From Sagittula sp048553715 (GTDB lineage Bacteria > Pseudomonadota > Alphaproteobacteria > Rhodobacterales > Rhodobacteraceae), in contig NZ_JBLZNC010000007.1 in NCBI RefSeq assembly GCF_048553715.1, forward strand, positions 160,518 to 224,517: a DNA stretch of 64,000 bases. Reading direction: 5' to 3'. Of the stretch, positions 35,113 to 43,809 are shown piece by piece. Every line of letters begins with the position of its first letter. The first letter of the stretch is position 1. The position numbers were made by a program, and so were the translations under genes. The notes under the pieces were generated by a model, which saw only the letters and a program-made list of their open reading frames with translations, had not been told where the DNA came from and searched no databases.

Positions 35113-36320
35113 GGGCGGGCCTCCCCGTGGGTGATGGCGGCCATGATGCCGCGCAGTTCGGCCAGCCCCTTCAGGCGACCGATCAGCGGGTAGCCCGGCT
35201 GGCCGGTGCGTCCCAGATCGTCAACGATGTCTTGCCCGTGATCGGGGCGCAGCGGGATCGACCAGTCGGCGCGGCCCTCGGCGCGGCGGCGGGTTTCCTC
35301 GGCATGTACGGCCTTGAGCAGCGCAACCATATCGGTGCCCCCTCCTAGGTGCTCTGCCTCGTGGAACGAACAGGGCGTGCCTTCGGTCTCGCGGGTGACA
35401 TTGCGCAGATGCAGGAAATGCACGCGCGGGCCAAGGCGTTCCATCATGCCGGGCAGGTCATTGTCGTCGCGTGCGCCCAGCGATCCCGAACACAGCGTCA
35501 CGCCATTGGCGATGCTGTCGACGCCGTCGAGGATCGCCTGATAGTCCGCCTCGGTCGAGACGATGCGGGGCAGGCCCAGCAGCGGAAAGGGTGGGTCGTC
35601 CGGGTGGCAGCACAGCCGCATGCCAAGGCGCTCTGCCTCGGGGATGACCTCGGACAAAAAGTCGATCATATGGCGGCGCAGTTGATCGGCAGAGATGTCA
35701 TTGTATTCGGCCAAATGGCGGCGCACATCGGCGAGCGAGAAATTCTCGGCCGCGCCGGGCAAGCCGCAGACGGTGTTATGGGCAAGCGCCGCGCGGCGGT
35801 CCGCGTCCATCCCATCGAACCGGGTCTTCGCCTGTTCCGTGATCTGAGCCGGAAAGCTGTCGGCAGCGCCGTCACGTTCCAGAATGTAGATGTCGAAGGC
35901 GGCAAAATCGACGATATCAAAGCGCATGGCCGTGCCGCCATGCCCCACGCGCCACGCCAGATCGGTGCGCGTCCAGTCAAGCACCGGCATGAAATTGTAG
36001 CAGATCGTCGAGATCCCGGCATCGGCCAGATTGCGCATGCTGTCGCGCCATGTGTCGATATGGGCGCGCCAATCACCGGATTGCTTCTTGATGTCCTCGG
36101 ACACGGGCAGGCTTTCGACCACATCCCATGCGATCCCCGAGGCGCTGCCATCGCGGCGCGTCGCAATCTCGACCTGTCGCTTGGCAATCTCTTGCGGCGT
36201 CCACAACGCCCCTGTCGGCACGTGATGCAGCGCGGATACCACGCCTTGCACACCGGCCTGCAACATATCATCGACGCCCACGAAATCTGCGGGGCCGAAC
36301 CATCTCCAACACTGCTGCAT
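35109..36320 (-). CDS. uxuA: Mannonate dehydratase UxuA
   Basis: A 403-residue TIM-barrel dehydratase turning D-mannonate into 2-keto-3-deoxy-gluconate. The start MQQCWRWFGPADFVGVDD then VVSALHHVPTGALWT matches the usual UxuA N-terminus. Metal ligands lie in LCCHPDDPPFPLLG, LCSGSLGAR, HFLHLRNV and the late IPLRPDHGQD. The ATG at 36320 follows GGAGGAGACG on the minus strand; an in-frame start 29 codons upstream lies in the promoter region and is rejected. It is the first gene of the minus-strand hexuronate operon. Confidence 0.95.
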   Translation of the reverse strand: MQQCWRWFGPADFVGVDDMLQAGVQGVVSALHHVPTGALWTPQEIAKRQVEIATRRDGSASGIAWDVVESLPVSEDIKKQSGDWRAHIDTWRDSMRNLADAGISTICYNFMPVLDWTRTDLAWRVGHGGTAMRFDIVDFAAFDIYILERDGAADSFPAQITEQAKTRFDGMDADRRAALAHNTVCGLPGAAENFSLADVRRHLAEYNDISADQLRRHMIDFLSEVIPEAERLGMRLCCHPDDPPFPLLGLPRIVSTEADYQAILDGVDSIANGVTLCSGSLGARDDNDLPGMMERLGPRVHFLHLRNVTRETEGTPCSFHEAEHLGGGTDMVALLKAVHAEETRRRAEGRADWSIPLRPDHGQDIVDDLGRTGQPGYPLIGRLKGLAELRGIMAAITHGEARP

Positions 36321-36348
36321 CGTCTCCTCCACGTTGCTCGGATCATTA

Positions 36349-36365
36349 ACGTGATTCTGGCACGT
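36349..36365. promoter_or_regulatory. Dyad ACGTG-N7-CACGT, candidate GntR operator
   Basis: ACGTG (36349-36353) and CACGT (36361-36365) form a perfect five-base inverted repeat in the uxuA/gntR divergent promoter region, 29 bases before uxuA. It is placed where a repressor would block the uxu promoter. No match to a known UxuR site was seen. Confidence 0.4.
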
Positions 36366-36392
36366 AATACAAGTATGGTAGTCTGCATGGAT

Positions 36393-36408
36393 TGTGATTT
36401 TTTTCACA
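36393..36408. promoter_or_regulatory. Perfect TGTGA-N6-TCACA palindrome (CRP/FNR-type site)
   Basis: TGTGA (36393-36397), six T residues, then TCACA (36404-36408) gives the exact half-site spacing of a CRP-family operator, extended to TTGTGA/TCACAA. It is about 73 bases upstream of the uxuA start and 19 upstream of the gntR start. Which regulator of the CRP/FNR family binds cannot be told. Confidence 0.55.
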
Positions 36409-36426
36409 ACAGGCTAAATCTTGCAC

Positions 36427-37104
36427 ATGACAGACCCTTTTCGCCTGAATCATGAGCTGCCCATCGGAATGCAGCTAACCGGCTGGCTGCGTGACCAGAT
36501 CGTCACCGGAAAGATGGCGCCGGGCGTGCGGCTGTCCGAACAGGAAATCGCCAAGGCCACGGGAATGTCCCGCCAGCCTGTGCGCGAGGCCTTTATCAAG
36601 CTGTCGGGCGAAAAGCTGGTGGAGATCCGCCCGCAACGTGGCACGTTTGTGTGCAAGATCAGCATGAAGGATGTCATGGTGTCGCGTTTTGTGCGCGAAG
36701 CGGTGGAGGCCGATATCGTGACCGCCGCGGCCCAAAACGCCAGCGCGGATCACGTCTCGGAGTTGCAGGCGGCCGTGGCCGAACAGCACGCCAGCCGCGC
36801 CATGGGGGGCGCGGTGTTCATGCAGCTGGATGAACAGTTCCACCGCCTGCTGTGTTTGGCGGCGGGGCAGGGCGCGGTCTGGCACCATCTGGAGCCGATC
36901 AAGATGCATATGGACCGCGTGCGCTATCTGACAGCGGAGCAGCCCCCCGATCACCTGATTGCCCAGCATGCCGATATTGTAGACGCCATCGCCGCGCAGG
37001 ACCCCGCCCGCGCCGAAGAGGCGCTGCGCATCCATTTGCGCGGCGTGCTCAAAGACCTGCCGGAGCTGCAAATCAAGGCGGCTGCCTTGTTTCAGGACGA
37101 CTGA
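36427..37104 (+). CDS. GntR-family (FCD) transcriptional regulator
   Basis: A 225-residue regulator. The winged helix-turn-helix runs over about residues 15-75 (GVRLSEQEIAKATGMSRQ, then VREAFIKLSGEKLVEIRPQR) and the FCD ligand-binding domain over about 80-210, with its metal histidines in DEQFHRLLCLAAG, DHLIAQHADIVDAI and ALRIHLRGVL. FCD regulators often sense sugar acids. It is divergent from uxuA, with 106 bases between the two starts, and is the likely repressor of the uxu operon. ATG 36427 is preferred to an in-frame TTG at 36421. Confidence 0.92.
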   Translation: MTDPFRLNHELPIGMQLTGWLRDQIVTGKMAPGVRLSEQEIAKATGMSRQPVREAFIKLSGEKLVEIRPQRGTFVCKISMKDVMVSRFVREAVEADIVTAAAQNASADHVSELQAAVAEQHASRAMGGAVFMQLDEQFHRLLCLAAGQGAVWHHLEPIKMHMDRVRYLTAEQPPDHLIAQHADIVDAIAAQDPARAEEALRIHLRGVLKDLPELQIKAAALFQDD

Positions 37105-37428
37105 CGCGATGTGCAACCTTGGCGTTGCAAAACGAGGCAGCTCATCGGATTGGTCGGAAAAAAGCTGCTGATCGCTTTGGAGGGGGCATGCGCCCGCCGC
37201 CATATGCCAATTCTCGGCGCAAGCTATTGAAAATAAGTGACTTACCAATGGTCTTGCGCTTCTCAAACCCGCTCTGAGCCCGCATGGAAACGCCGCCAAA
37301 GCCGGCAAACCGGCAGATCACGAAAAGCTGATTTTGGCACTGATCCCTTGTCGCGGGGCGGGTTTCTTTGTCTTCTCCGCTGGGGCATAGACCGTGGTCT
37401 GCCCGAGGGACAACAGGAAGGATACCAG
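37105..37428. other. Gene-free spacer between gntR and the oligopeptide-type ABC operon
   Basis: 324 bases with no supported coding frame. TGCAAC (37112-37117) and GTTGCA (37124-37129) form a six-base-pair hairpin eight bases after gntR, possibly its weak terminator. GCCGG-CAAA-CCGGC at 37301-37314 is a second small hairpin. The segment 37211-37260 is AT-rich and the likeliest promoter area. AACAGGAAGGA (37412-37422) is the ribosome-binding site for the next gene. No riboswitch class was recognised. Confidence 0.6.
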
Positions 37429-38994
37429 ATGAGACGAACACTTATTTCCGCGGCCCTTGCAGCGTGCTGCGCGTCGGTGGCCCATGCGGAAGAGTTCAAA
37501 TGGGCGGTCACCACGGATCCGCAAACGATGGACCCGCATGCGGTGAACTCGACCCCTGTTCTGGGCTTTCTGAACAACGTCTACGAAGGTCTTGTCCGGC
37601 GCGGCAAGGACATGACGGTCGAGCCGTCACTGGCCACCGCGTGGGAGCCGATTGGCGAGGGCGAAGGCTGGCGTTTCACGCTGCGCGAAGGCGTGACCTT
37701 TCACGACGGCAGCGATTTCACGGCGCAGGATGTGCTGTTTTCGTATGAACGCGCATCCTCCGAGCAATCGGACACCGCAAGCTGGTTCGCGCCCGTGTCC
37801 GACGTGGTTGTGGTCGACGACTACACCATCGATTTCATGACCACCGCGCCGAACCCGTTGTTCCCGTCCTCTATCGCGAACTGGATGATCCTTGACAGCG
37901 ATTGGGCAGAGGCAAACGGCACTGCGCGTCCTGACAAGGAATCCGGTAATTACGCCACCTTGAACACAAACGGCACCGGACCGTTCCGCGTCACCACGCG
38001 CGAGCCGGGCCTGCGCACGGTTCTGGAACCCTTTGACGGCTGGTGGGATACGGCCGAACACAACGTGACGCGCGCCGAACTGACGCCGATCCAGAACCCC
38101 GCCACGGCCTTGGCGGCGCTTTTGTCGGGGGATGTGGATTTCATCAACCCCGTCCCGATTCAGGATGTGGCGCGTCTGCAAAGCAACCCCGACGTGTCCG
38201 TTATTCAGGGCATCGAGGCGCGGGTGATCATGCTGGGCTTCCCGCATGAGGCCGATGCGTTGAAATATTCGTCGGACGTCAGCGACGCCAACCCGTTCAG
38301 CGATGTTCGCGTGCGCAAGGCCGTGGCCCATGCCATCAACGTGCCCGCGATTTTGCAAACCATCATGCGCGGCAACGCGGAACAGGTGAACCAGCTGGTC
38401 AGCTCTGCGATGAGCGGCTATTCCGAGGCGCTGCCCGATGCGCCCGCCTACGACCCCGAGCAGGCCAAGGCGCTGCTGGCCGAGGCAGGCTACCCAGAGG
38501 GGTTCTCCTTTGGTTTGAAATGCCCCAACAACCGTTACCTCAATGACGAGGCCGTCTGTCAGGCGATCACCGGCATGCTGGCGCAGGTCGGGATCAAGGC
38601 GACGCTTGATGCCATGCCGGTCAACAACTACTGGCCGGAACTGCGCGCTGACAACTTTGACATGTACCTGCTGGGCTGGTCGCCGGGCACTTTGGATGCC
38701 GAGCACCCGCTGCGGTTCCTTGTGGCGACCCCGAACGAGGAAAAGAAGCTGGGCAGCTGGAACTTTGGCGGCTACTCCAACGACCGGATCGACACGCTGT
38801 TGCCGATGATCCAGTCGGAACTGGACCCCGAAGCACGTCAGGCCATGCTGGACGAGACCGCCCAGATCATGACGGACGAGCAGGCCTATGTGCCGCTGTA
38901 TGTCCAGCCGCTGGTCTGGGGCACCCGTGCAAATATCGAAGTGGCGCAGCGCCCCGACGATTTCTTTTTGCTGCGCTGGGTGACAGTGAACTGA
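37429..38994 (+). CDS. ABC transporter substrate-binding protein, SBP family 5
   Basis: A 521-residue exported binding protein. Signal peptide MRRTLISAALAACCASVAHA, then TTDPQTMDPHAVNSTPVLGF, VYEGLVRRGKDMTVEPSLAT and TLREGVTFHDGSDFTAQDVL, all typical for family 5. ATG 37429 follows AACAGGAAGGA; the frame stays open upstream. It leads a complete Opp/Dpp operon. Nothing in the operon besides the transporter hints at the substrate; proximity to the hexuronate genes would allow an oligosaccharide, but peptides are equally possible. Confidence 0.93.
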   Translation: MRRTLISAALAACCASVAHAEEFKWAVTTDPQTMDPHAVNSTPVLGFLNNVYEGLVRRGKDMTVEPSLATAWEPIGEGEGWRFTLREGVTFHDGSDFTAQDVLFSYERASSEQSDTASWFAPVSDVVVVDDYTIDFMTTAPNPLFPSSIANWMILDSDWAEANGTARPDKESGNYATLNTNGTGPFRVTTREPGLRTVLEPFDGWWDTAEHNVTRAELTPIQNPATALAALLSGDVDFINPVPIQDVARLQSNPDVSVIQGIEARVIMLGFPHEADALKYSSDVSDANPFSDVRVRKAVAHAINVPAILQTIMRGNAEQVNQLVSSAMSGYSEALPDAPAYDPEQAKALLAEAGYPEGFSFGLKCPNNRYLNDEAVCQAITGMLAQVGIKATLDAMPVNNYWPELRADNFDMYLLGWSPGTLDAEHPLRFLVATPNEEKKLGSWNFGGYSNDRIDTLLPMIQSELDPEARQAMLDETAQIMTDEQAYVPLYVQPLVWGTRANIEVAQRPDDFFLLRWVTVN

Positions 38995-39014
38995 TCTGAC
39001 AGGCGAAGATCACG

Positions 39015-39045
39015 AAAGGCGCGCGCGGGGACGCTGCGCGCCTTT
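39015..39045 (+). other. Intercistronic hairpin after the binding-protein gene
   Basis: AAAGGCGCGC (39015-39024) pairs with GCGCGCCTTT (39036-39045), ten perfect pairs with an eleven-base loop. It lies 20 bases after the SBP stop and 20 before the permease start, with no T-run of its own beyond CTTTC. Likely a 3' protective element for the SBP message or a leaky terminator. Confidence 0.75.
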
Positions 39046-39065
39046 CACACCCGAGGAGAGACCGC

Positions 39066-40046
39066 ATGCTTGCTTTTATCATCCGGCGCGTGGCGCAATC
39101 GATCCTTGTTCTGCTGGTGGTGGGGCTGGTGGCCTTTTCAATGTTCACCTTTATCGGTGATCCCATCGACAATATGCTGGGTCAGGAACGCACTGCCGAA
39201 GACGTGGCCCGCCTGCGCGAGCAGCTGGGTCTGGACCAGCCCTTTGTCCTGCAATACCTGCGCTTTCTTCAGGAAGCCGTGCAAGGCAATTTCGGCGTCA
39301 GCTACCGTCAGGCGCGTCCGGTCGCCGATATTTTGCTGGAACGGGCGCCCGCCACGCTGGAACTGGCACTTGTCAGCAGCATCTTTGCCATCGGTCTTGG
39401 CATCGCCTTGGGCGTGTTCACCGCCATCCGGCGCAACGGGGTGCTGAGCAATTTCATCATGTCCGCCTCGCTTGTGGGGGTGTCGCTGCCCACCTTCCTG
39501 ATCGGGATCTTGCTGATCTATGTGTTCTCGGTCGAGCTGGGATGGCTGCCGAGTTTCGGTCGTGGCGAGGTCGTGGACCTTGGCGGCTGGAAGACCGGTT
39601 TCCTGACGGAAAGCGGCCTGCGCGCGCTGATTTTGCCGTCGATCACCCTTGGCCTGTACCAGATGACCCTGATCATGCGGCTGGTGCGCTCCGAGATGCT
39701 GGAGGTGCTGCGCCAGGACTATATCCGGTTTGCGCGGGCACGCGGGCTGCGCGAGAGGGCTGTGAATTTTCGCCACGCGCTTAAAAATACGCTGGTGCCG
39801 GTGATCACGGTGATCGGGTTGCAACTGGGGGCGGTGATCGCCTTTGCCATCATCACCGAGACGGTGTTCCAGTGGCCCGGTGTGGGGCTGTTGTTCATCA
39901 ATGCCATCCAGTTCGTCGACATCCCCGTGATGGCCGCCTATCTAATGCTGATCTCGGTGATGTTCGTGGCGATCAACCTGCTGGTGGATATTCTGTATTT
40001 CTTCATTGATCCGCGCCTGCGTGCGGACCGTTCAGGAGGCCACTGA
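39066..40046 (+). CDS. Oligopeptide-type ABC transporter permease (OppB/DppB-like)
   Basis: A 326-residue permease with six helices; IIRRVAQSILVLLVVGLVAF opens the protein and REQLGLDQPFVLQYLRFLQ follows the first helix. The EAA loop is RARGLRERAVNFRHALKN. ATG 39066 follows GAGGAGAGACC. The stop overlaps the next start (TGATG). Partner of the OppC-like gene downstream. Confidence 0.93.
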   Translation: MLAFIIRRVAQSILVLLVVGLVAFSMFTFIGDPIDNMLGQERTAEDVARLREQLGLDQPFVLQYLRFLQEAVQGNFGVSYRQARPVADILLERAPATLELALVSSIFAIGLGIALGVFTAIRRNGVLSNFIMSASLVGVSLPTFLIGILLIYVFSVELGWLPSFGRGEVVDLGGWKTGFLTESGLRALILPSITLGLYQMTLIMRLVRSEMLEVLRQDYIRFARARGLRERAVNFRHALKNTLVPVITVIGLQLGAVIAFAIITETVFQWPGVGLLFINAIQFVDIPVMAAYLMLISVMFVAINLLVDILYFFIDPRLRADRSGGH

Positions 40047-41011
40047 TGTCCGACGCGCCGACCGATCTGCCCGCCGACAGCCCTGTGACCGTGACGCGGT
40101 CCCGCCTGCGCCGGGCGCTGGACAGTGATTTCTTCTACAGTTTCCGCCGCTCGCCCGTGGCGGTGGTGTCCGCCGTGGTGGTCGTGGTTCTGGTGCTTGC
40201 GGCCGTTTTCGCGCCATGGATTGCGCCCAGCAACCCGTTTGATCCCGCGCAGTTGAACCTGATGAACGGCTTTACCCCGCCTGCCACGCCCAACGCTTTT
40301 ACCAATGACACCTTTCTTATGGGGACTGACGATCAGGGCCGCGATGTGTTTTCCACCATTCTTTACGGGATGCGGGTGTCGCTGTTTGTTGGCGCGTCCG
40401 CTGTGGGCTTTGCCATGGTGCTGGGGATCACACTGGGCCTGATTGCGGGCTATGTGGGCGGCTGGACCGAAACTATCATCATGCGCATTGCCGATGTGCA
40501 ATTGACCTTTCCGTCGATCCTTGTGGCGATGCTGATCTTTGGCGTGGCCAAGGGGGTGACGCCAGTGGAATACCGCGATCAGATGGCCATCTGGGTGTTG
40601 ATCCTTGCCATTGGCCTGTCGGATTGGGTGCAGTTTGCCCGCGTTGTGCGGGGTGCGACACTGGTGGAGAAGAACAAGGAATACGTCGCCGCAGCGCGTC
40701 TGATCGGGCGCAAGCCTGCAGCGATCATGCTGCGCCACATCCTGCCCAACGTGCTGTCGCCGGTGCTGGTGATCGCGACCATCTCGCTGGCGCTGGCCAT
40801 CATTGCCGAGGCCACGCTGTCGTTTCTGGGGGTGGGGGCACCGGCCACGCAGCCGAGCCTCGGGACGTTGATCCGCATCGGGCAGGCGTTCCTGTTTTCT
40901 GGCGAATGGTGGATCCTGTTCTTTCCCGCCTGCACGCTTCTGGCGCTGGCACTGGCCGTCAACATGCTGGGCGACTGGCTGCGCGACGCATTGAATCCGA
41001 GGCTGCGCTGA
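40046..41011 (+). CDS. Oligopeptide-type ABC transporter permease (OppC/DppC-like)
   Basis: A 321-residue permease with the OppC N-terminal extension and first helix (SPVAVVSAVVVVVLVLAAVF), then GTDDQGRDVFSTILYGMRVS and the EAA loop AARLIGRKPAAIMLRHILPN. Six helices in all. Start and stop overlaps with both neighbours by one to four bases indicate tight coupling. Confidence 0.93.
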   Translation: MSDAPTDLPADSPVTVTRSRLRRALDSDFFYSFRRSPVAVVSAVVVVVLVLAAVFAPWIAPSNPFDPAQLNLMNGFTPPATPNAFTNDTFLMGTDDQGRDVFSTILYGMRVSLFVGASAVGFAMVLGITLGLIAGYVGGWTETIIMRIADVQLTFPSILVAMLIFGVAKGVTPVEYRDQMAIWVLILAIGLSDWVQFARVVRGATLVEKNKEYVAAARLIGRKPAAIMLRHILPNVLSPVLVIATISLALAIIAEATLSFLGVGAPATQPSLGTLIRIGQAFLFSGEWWILFFPACTLLALALAVNMLGDWLRDALNPRLR

Positions 41012-41988
41012 TGACCCAACCCGTTTTGTCGATCCGCAACCTGTCGGTGGAGATCCCGACCCGTCGCGGTGTGCTGCGTCCCGTGGATCAGGTCAGCTAT
41101 GACATTGCACCGGGAGAGATCCTTGGCGTTGTCGGGGAATCCGGTGCGGGAAAATCCATGGCCGGCAACGCGGTGATCGGGCTGCTGAACCCGCCCGCCC
41201 ATATTGCCGGCGGTGAAATCTGGCTGGGTGGCGCGCGCATTGACCAGCTGCGCGGCGAGGCTCTGCGGCGCTTGCGTGGCAAGCAGATCGGCATGGTGTT
41301 TCAGGACCCGTTGACCTCGCTCAACCCTTTGCTGCGGATCGGGGACCAGTTGGTGGAAACCATGCTGACGCATCTCGACATCACCCAGGCAGAGGCACGT
41401 GACCGCGCCATTCGCGCCCTGCAAGAGGTGGGCATTCCCGGCGCGGCGGAGCGGGTGAACAGCTTCCCGCATGAGTTTTCCGGCGGGATGCGGCAGCGGG
41501 TGGTGATCGCGCTGGCGCTATGTGCCGAACCGTCGCTGGTGATCGCCGATGAGCCGACCACCGCGTTGGATGTGTCAGTGCAGGCGCAGATCATCGCGCT
41601 GCTGAAACGCTTGTGCCGCGAGCGTGGCACGGCGGTGATGTTGATCACCCACGACATGGGCGTGATCGCCGAAGCCACAGACCGCGTGGCGGTGATGTAC
41701 GCCGGTCGGCTGGCAGAGCTCGGGCCCGTGCGCGATGTGCTGACGCGCCCGAGCCATCCCTACACCCATGGGCTGATGGCCTCGACGCCTCTGGCCTCTG
41801 CGGGGCAGGACAGGCTGCACCAGATCCCCGGTGCGATGCCGCGTCTGGATGCGGTGCCCGACGGCTGCGCCTTTCACCCGCGCTGCCCGCGTGCCACGGA
41901 TCTCTGCCGTCAGCCGCCCCCGCCGCGCGTCACGCAGGATCAGGCCGCCTGCTGGCACCCGCTGACAGCCGCGCAGGAGGTGCTGTGA
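41011..41988 (+). CDS. Oligopeptide-type ABC ATPase (OppD/DppD-like)
   Basis: A 325-residue ATPase. Walker A VGESGAGKSMAGNAV (near 40-54), signature FSGGMRQRVVIALAL, Walker B LVIADEPTTALDVS and the oligo_HPY extension ending with a cysteine cluster (CAFHPRCPRATDLCRQ) that in this family can hold an Fe-S cluster. ATG 41011 abuts the preceding stop. Stop overlaps the second ATPase. Confidence 0.94.
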   Translation: MTQPVLSIRNLSVEIPTRRGVLRPVDQVSYDIAPGEILGVVGESGAGKSMAGNAVIGLLNPPAHIAGGEIWLGGARIDQLRGEALRRLRGKQIGMVFQDPLTSLNPLLRIGDQLVETMLTHLDITQAEARDRAIRALQEVGIPGAAERVNSFPHEFSGGMRQRVVIALALCAEPSLVIADEPTTALDVSVQAQIIALLKRLCRERGTAVMLITHDMGVIAEATDRVAVMYAGRLAELGPVRDVLTRPSHPYTHGLMASTPLASAGQDRLHQIPGAMPRLDAVPDGCAFHPRCPRATDLCRQPPPPRVTQDQAACWHPLTAAQEVL

Positions 41989-42950
41989 TGGCCTTGGTCA
42001 AGATCTCCCATCTCAGCCGTGTGTTCGATGTCTCGAAACCATGGCTGAACCGCATGATCGAACGGCGGCCGAAGGCTTATCTGACCGCCGTGTCAGATGT
42101 GGATTTTGAAGTCCCCGCACGCAGCACCTATGCGCTTGTGGGCGAATCCGGGTCTGGAAAATCCACCATCGGCAAGATGTTGGTGGGGCTGTTGCAGCCA
42201 TCCGAGGGATCGGTTCTGATTGATGGCGTCGATCTGGCGCAGGAGAAAGATCCGGCCAAGGTCGCAGCAGTGCGCGGCGATATCCAGATGATCTTTCAGG
42301 ATCCCTATGCCTCGCTCAACCCGCGCTGGCGGGTGCGCGATATTATTGTCGAACCTGTCGCCGCGCGCGGTGGCAAGACGGACGGACTGGCGGAGAAACT
42401 GCTGGAGCAGGTCGGGCTGTCGGTACAGGATGTGGGCAAATATCCGCATGAGTTTTCCGGCGGGCAGCGGCAGCGCATCTGTATTGCACGGGCGCTGGCC
42501 TCGGACCCGCGTCTGATTGTCTGCGACGAACCCACCTCTGCGCTGGATGTGTCGGTGCAGGCGCAGGTTCTCAACCTGATGAGCGATCTGAAGGATGACC
42601 TTGGCCTGACCTATGTGTTCATCAGCCATGATCTGACGGTGGTGCGCCATATGGCGGATCGCATCGGCGTTCTGTATCTTGGCCGTCTGGTCGAGGAAGC
42701 CGCGCCTGGTGATCTGTTTGCGGCGCCGAAACATCCCTATACGCAGATGCTGCTGGAGGCCGCGCCGCAGATGGATGGCTTTGGTCGTGAAATAGCCCCG
42801 CCCGAAGGCGAGATCCCCGATCCCATCAACCCGCCGTCCGGCTGTGCCTTTCACCCGCGCTGCCCCATTGCGCAGGACATCTGCAAAACCACGCGCCCGC
42901 CCATGCGCCAGATCGGTGCGACCCGCACCGCCTGCCATCTGGCGGAGTGA
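41988..42950 (+). CDS. Oligopeptide-type ABC ATPase (OppF/DppF-like)
   Basis: A 320-residue ATPase. Walker A VGESGSGKSTIGKML (near 48-62), Q-loop MIFQDPYASLNPRW, signature FSGGQRQRICIARAL, Walker B LIVCDEPTSALDVS and the C-terminal CAFHPRCPIAQDICK cysteine cluster. Here the two ATPases are separate genes, in contrast to the fused one in the amide operon. It ends only four bases from the stop of the convergent minus-strand permease gene, leaving no room for a separate terminator. Confidence 0.94.
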   Translation: MALVKISHLSRVFDVSKPWLNRMIERRPKAYLTAVSDVDFEVPARSTYALVGESGSGKSTIGKMLVGLLQPSEGSVLIDGVDLAQEKDPAKVAAVRGDIQMIFQDPYASLNPRWRVRDIIVEPVAARGGKTDGLAEKLLEQVGLSVQDVGKYPHEFSGGQRQRICIARALASDPRLIVCDEPTSALDVSVQAQVLNLMSDLKDDLGLTYVFISHDLTVVRHMADRIGVLYLGRLVEEAAPGDLFAAPKHPYTQMLLEAAPQMDGFGREIAPPEGEIPDPINPPSGCAFHPRCPIAQDICKTTRPPMRQIGATRTACHLAE

Positions 42951-42954
42951 CGCG

Positions 42955-43806
42955 TCAGCTGCGGCGTTGGAACAAAACCAAACTCATCGCCAGCAGCGAC
43001 GAGGCCAGCATCAACAGCAGCGAGACCGCGTTGAGCAGCGGGGTCGAGCCTTCCTTGAGCCGGTCGAACATGGCGATGGTCAGCGGCGCGTCCGACCCCA
43101 CCAGCATCAAGGTGGTGTTGAAATTCTCGAAGCTCATAAGAAACGCCACCACAATCGCGCCGATCAATGCAGGGGCAAGGTAGGGCAGGGTGACCGTGCG
43201 CACCGCCACCAGCCGTGTCGCACCAAGGTTTAGCGCCGCCTCTTCCAGCGTGCGGTCGAATTTCTGTAGCCGGGCCGAGATCACCAGCGTTGCGATGGTC
43301 GTGATAAAGCTGAACTGCCCGAGGATCACCAACAGCAGACCGGGGCGCAGCATCTGCAGGTCGATCTGCGCCACATCCCAGATCCGGTTGGCCATGTTGG
43401 ACGAAAACACCAGAATGGAGATGCCCAAGACAATGCCCGGAACGACCAGCGGCAGCAGCATCATCACATAAAGGAAGCCCTTGCCCCTGAAATCATAGCG
43501 ATTGAACAAAAAGGCGTTTGTCGTGCCCACGGTCACCGACAGCACCGCCACGCAGAGTGCGACAAACCCCGAGGTGCCGATGGCCCGCAAAATCCCGCGT
43601 TCATGGAACACGCCGATTTGCGGGCGGCTGTCGCCGAAGAACCAGTTCCATGTGAACCCCTCCCACGGGAGCGAGGGGAACTGGCTGTCGTTGAAGGCAA
43701 AGATCGCCACAACCCCCAACGGCAGGGCGAGATAGATAAAGAACAGCGCGATATACAGACCGTAGATGACGCGAAAGCGGCGCGGTTGCGGGATCGTCGG
43801 TATCAT
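42955..43806 (-). CDS. ABC transporter permease (PotC/PotI-like)
   Basis: A 283-residue permease, six helices, with FPSLPWEGFTWNWFFGD after the first helix and the EAA loop EEAALNLGATRLVAVRTVTLP. SFENFNTTLMLVG, following the loop, is a strong PotC/PotI mark. It is the last gene of the minus-strand run that begins with tmm. It is four bases from the end of the convergent ATPase gene. Confidence 0.92.
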   Translation of the reverse strand: MIPTIPQPRRFRVIYGLYIALFFIYLALPLGVVAIFAFNDSQFPSLPWEGFTWNWFFGDSRPQIGVFHERGILRAIGTSGFVALCVAVLSVTVGTTNAFLFNRYDFRGKGFLYVMMLLPLVVPGIVLGISILVFSSNMANRIWDVAQIDLQMLRPGLLLVILGQFSFITTIATLVISARLQKFDRTLEEAALNLGATRLVAVRTVTLPYLAPALIGAIVVAFLMSFENFNTTLMLVGSDAPLTIAMFDRLKEGSTPLLNAVSLLLMLASSLLAMSLVLFQRRS

Positions 43807-43809
43807 GGC

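Noticed and set aside
37334..37350. TGGCACTGATCCCTTGT as a sigma-54 promoter of the second Opp/Dpp operon
   Set aside because: The -24 half is perfect, but at the right spacing the -12 element reads TT instead of the invariant GC.
42948..42957. A terminator between the convergent OppF-like and PotC-like genes
   Set aside because: Only four bases separate the stops and no hairpin with T-tract was seen on either side within the nearby coding ends.
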